Source: Ensifer sp. MPMI2T
GTDB lineage: Bacteria; Pseudomonadota; Alphaproteobacteria; Rhizobiales; Rhizobiaceae
Assembly: GCF_004827385.1 (NCBI RefSeq)
Contig: NZ_SRXN01000003.1
Coordinates: forward strand, 124,001 to 188,000
Direction: 5' to 3'
Length of the DNA stretch: 64,000 bases
Shown here: positions 62,418 through 64,000 of the stretch, piece after piece
Layout: every line of letters begins with the position of its first letter
Position numbering within the stretch: the stretch's first letter is position 1
Made by a program: the position numbers and the translations under genes
Notes under the pieces: generated by a model
What the model was told of the DNA's origin: nothing
Database searches by the model: none
The model's input: only the letters and a program-made list of their open reading frames with translations

Positions 62418-64000
62418 TCAACCTGGAACGAGAAAGGCGACGGCAAAGTTGCGGAGGACGTCCGCGATCGGAAGGCGGCGATGCGGTTCGAAGACGTTCC
62501 CGGTCGCCAGATTCTGCAGTCGCGTGAGGTCGCGGCCGTCGGGCCATACCAGACACGTGTCCTCCCACAATTCGGGCAGGACAGACAGTCTGTCGCCGTC
62601 CGTATGGCCGAAGACCAGTCGCGGGACCACCGTGATCGAAAAGTCGTTCTCCGTATGCCGCATGAAGGCGGCGGCGTGGGGCAAGCCGGGACCTCGTAGC
62701 TCCAAGGGAAGATAGCCTCCTCTCGTGAACAGGTCCGAGCCCCCGTTTCGGCGATAGTTCAGGCATCTTTCGATCAGCGATTGCTTGCAGTCTTCGAAAT
62801 CGCTTGCGGTCGGCACGCGCGGAAGTGCGGCCGGTGAGGGTCTTGGCGAAAAGGGCCGGCGGTTGTCGGGGTCGACGAGGCTGAAGTCGAGACGCTCGCT
62901 GCCTTGATAAATATCCGGGACCCCCGGTGCGGTGAGTTTCACCAGGGTTTGTGAGAGGCTGTTGATCAAGCCGGCCTGGATGAAGGGCTGTGCCGTTGTC
63001 TCGAAGCTTTCGAGAAATGTTCGGTTCTGCAAATCGAGGAGGTCAGAGAGAAACTCCGTCACTGCGGATTCGTAGCGCTCGTTCGGAGACTCCCAGCTCG
63101 TCCTCGATTTTGCTTCTCGGAGCGCCTTAACGGCAAAGCTGCAAAGGCGCTCGCGCAAACTGGAAAGATCGTCTTCGTCGAGAGAGGGCTCGATTGGCCA
63201 GATGCCAAGCAAGCTCTGGTAGAGGAACTGCTCCACGGAGGCCTCCGGAGCGTCGCCGCCTGGGAGGTGACGGATCCGCTCGGCATTCATCTCGTGCCAG
63301 CGTGCAACCGAGGCCGCCCAGACGTCCGGTGCCTCGCTGATGGTATAGAGACGGGCGCGCGCGTCCTCGCCGCGTTTTGTGTCATGCGTCGACGTTGCCG
63401 ATAGGCCGTTTGGCATATCGCGTGCGCGATCCTTCATCATCTCATGAAAGCAGTCGACGCCGCCCGGTCTCCAGAATGGAGGGGCCCCCACCTCATTCGC
63501 GGCGAGATAATCGGTCGTTCTGTAGAAGAGGGTGTCCTCGACTGCCTTGGCCATGACGGCGCCGCTCAACTGTTGAAAGCGCGTCCGGAACTCGGAATGC
63601 AATTCCCGGTCTGCAAAACCGCTCTTCGACTGCAGCGCGGCAATGACCAGGGCTATTTCGGCCTCGGCAGCGGGGGCAGCGGCCACTGCTTTCAATTCTA
63701 TTTCGTCGAGGATCTGTTTGTCGCGCTCGGTCGCGCCGCGGTCGCTGACATAGGTCCGGTAGACGGGCAGTGCTGCCATCAGCTGACGAATGGCCTCGGC
63801 GCTACGGTCGGTGTCCTGCGATGAACCGTCGTTTTTCCCGAGATGGACCGCAAGTCTGGCCAGCCGCGTGACCTCGGCGTTGAAGTTATGATTTAACACC
63901 TGCAGCTTGCATTCCAGGACTGCTTTCTCCACTGCCGACCGACGTGCCTCACTCGAAAGCCCGGAAGAAGGCTGCTCGTTGGTCAGGAGTTCCGCCAGGG
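62418..64000 (-). CDS. treY: Malto-oligosyltrehalose synthase, C-terminal part (runs off the right edge)
   Basis: About 527 C-terminal residues are visible of a usual 750-900; the frame is open through position 64000. Diagnostic segments are VMAKAVEDTLFYR, LSATSTHDTKRGEDARARL (glycosidase family 13 active-site region), LVKLTAPGVPDIYQGSE and FSLVDPDNRRP. The enzyme turns the reducing-end glucose of malto-oligosaccharides into an alpha,alpha-1,1 linkage for release as trehalose by TreZ, a stress and osmoprotection route common in rhizobia. A GTG at 63932 is internal, not the true start. Confidence 0.94.
   Translation of the reverse strand, partial: LAELLTNEQPSSGLSSEARRSAVEKAVLECKLQVLNHNFNAEVTRLARLAVHLGKNDGSSQDTDRSAEAIRQLMAALPVYRTYVSDRGATERDKQILDEIELKAVAAAPAAEAEIALVIAALQSKSGFADRELHSEFRTRFQQLSGAVMAKAVEDTLFYRTTDYLAANEVGAPPFWRPGGVDCFHEMMKDRARDMPNGLSATSTHDTKRGEDARARLYTISEAPDVWAASVARWHEMNAERIRHLPGGDAPEASVEQFLYQSLLGIWPIEPSLDEDDLSSLRERLCSFAVKALREAKSRTSWESPNERYESAVTEFLSDLLDLQNRTFLESFETTAQPFIQAGLINSLSQTLVKLTAPGVPDIYQGSERLDFSLVDPDNRRPFSPRPSPAALPRVPTASDFEDCKQSLIERCLNYRRNGGSDLFTRGGYLPLELRGPGLPHAAAFMRHTENDFSITVVPRLVFGHTDGDRLSVLPELWEDTCLVWPDGRDLTRLQNLATGNVFEPHRRLPIADVLRNFAVAFLVPG

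Noticed and set aside
1..64000. tRNA, rRNA, integrase or transposase genes
   Set aside because: I looked for characteristic motifs and found none; with no search tool a small RNA gene could still be missed.

Overview
The window is high-GC, densely packed alphaproteobacterial DNA, most likely from a rhizobium of the Sinorhizobium/Ensifer type. That assignment is inferred from the ExoY/ExoF-style polysaccharide genes, the purine-degradation gene order, a mosaic palindromic intergenic element at 51339-51434 that looks like the rhizobial RIME class, and treY. Two catabolic regions beside an exopolysaccharide locus would suit a large secondary replicon such as pSymB, but nothing here proves it. 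I saw no rRNA, tRNA, CRISPR array, integrase, transposase or replication gene.

Region 1 (about 1-40300) is a large, apparently near-complete Wzx/Wzy-type surface polysaccharide locus. It holds an initiating sugar-phosphate transferase (22988-23668), six further predicted glycosyltransferases (one fused to a carrier protein), a flippase (32687-34195), a polymerase (8146-9567), a chain-length protein (9685-11253) with a separate tyrosine-kinase-like ATPase (11307-12074), and an outer-membrane export protein (37718-39013). Sugar-donor genes make dTDP-rhamnose (rmlABCD) and one or two amino sugars (27145-32655: two DegT aminotransferases, a Gfo/Idh/MocA oxidoreductase, an epimerase and two hexapeptide acyltransferases). 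Modifying enzymes are a 2OG-Fe(II) oxygenase, a polysaccharide deacetylase and an exported beta-helix protein. A 1798-residue repeat protein precedes a CobW-like GTPase at the left edge. Two LuxR-type regulators with receiver-like N-termini lie beside the export and priming genes.

The most unusual part is the operon 20337->14682 (minus strand): GNAT acyltransferase, AMP-forming acyl ligase, fold-type III PLP decarboxylase, an acyl carrier protein fused to a family 2 glycosyltransferase, and a polysaccharide deacetylase. I read this as a carrier-protein pathway that activates an amino acid, decarboxylates it on the carrier and hands the amine-bearing acyl group to the glycan. It is logically similar to butirosin side-chain assembly, and relatives of the ligase and decarboxylase are normally noted next to exosortases, which are absent here.

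Region 2 (40913-54929) is catabolic. It has a purine permease, a DUF1537 sugar-acid kinase with a FadR-type GntR regulator, and a convergent operon of a sialidase-like beta-propeller, PdxA2-type dehydrogenase, DapA-family lyase and iron alcohol dehydrogenase. A DMT exporter/importer and a complete family 5 ABC importer follow. Kinase plus PdxA2 points to four-carbon sugar acids (D-threonate or D-erythronate type) going to dihydroxyacetone phosphate; the true starting substrate is unknown.

Region 3 (54986-62264) is purine oxidation: xdhABC makes urate, uraH and a PuuE-UraD fusion work around and after the uricase product, and allA acts on ureidoglycolate. No uricase is in the window. The right edge holds the C-terminal part of treY (trehalose synthesis).
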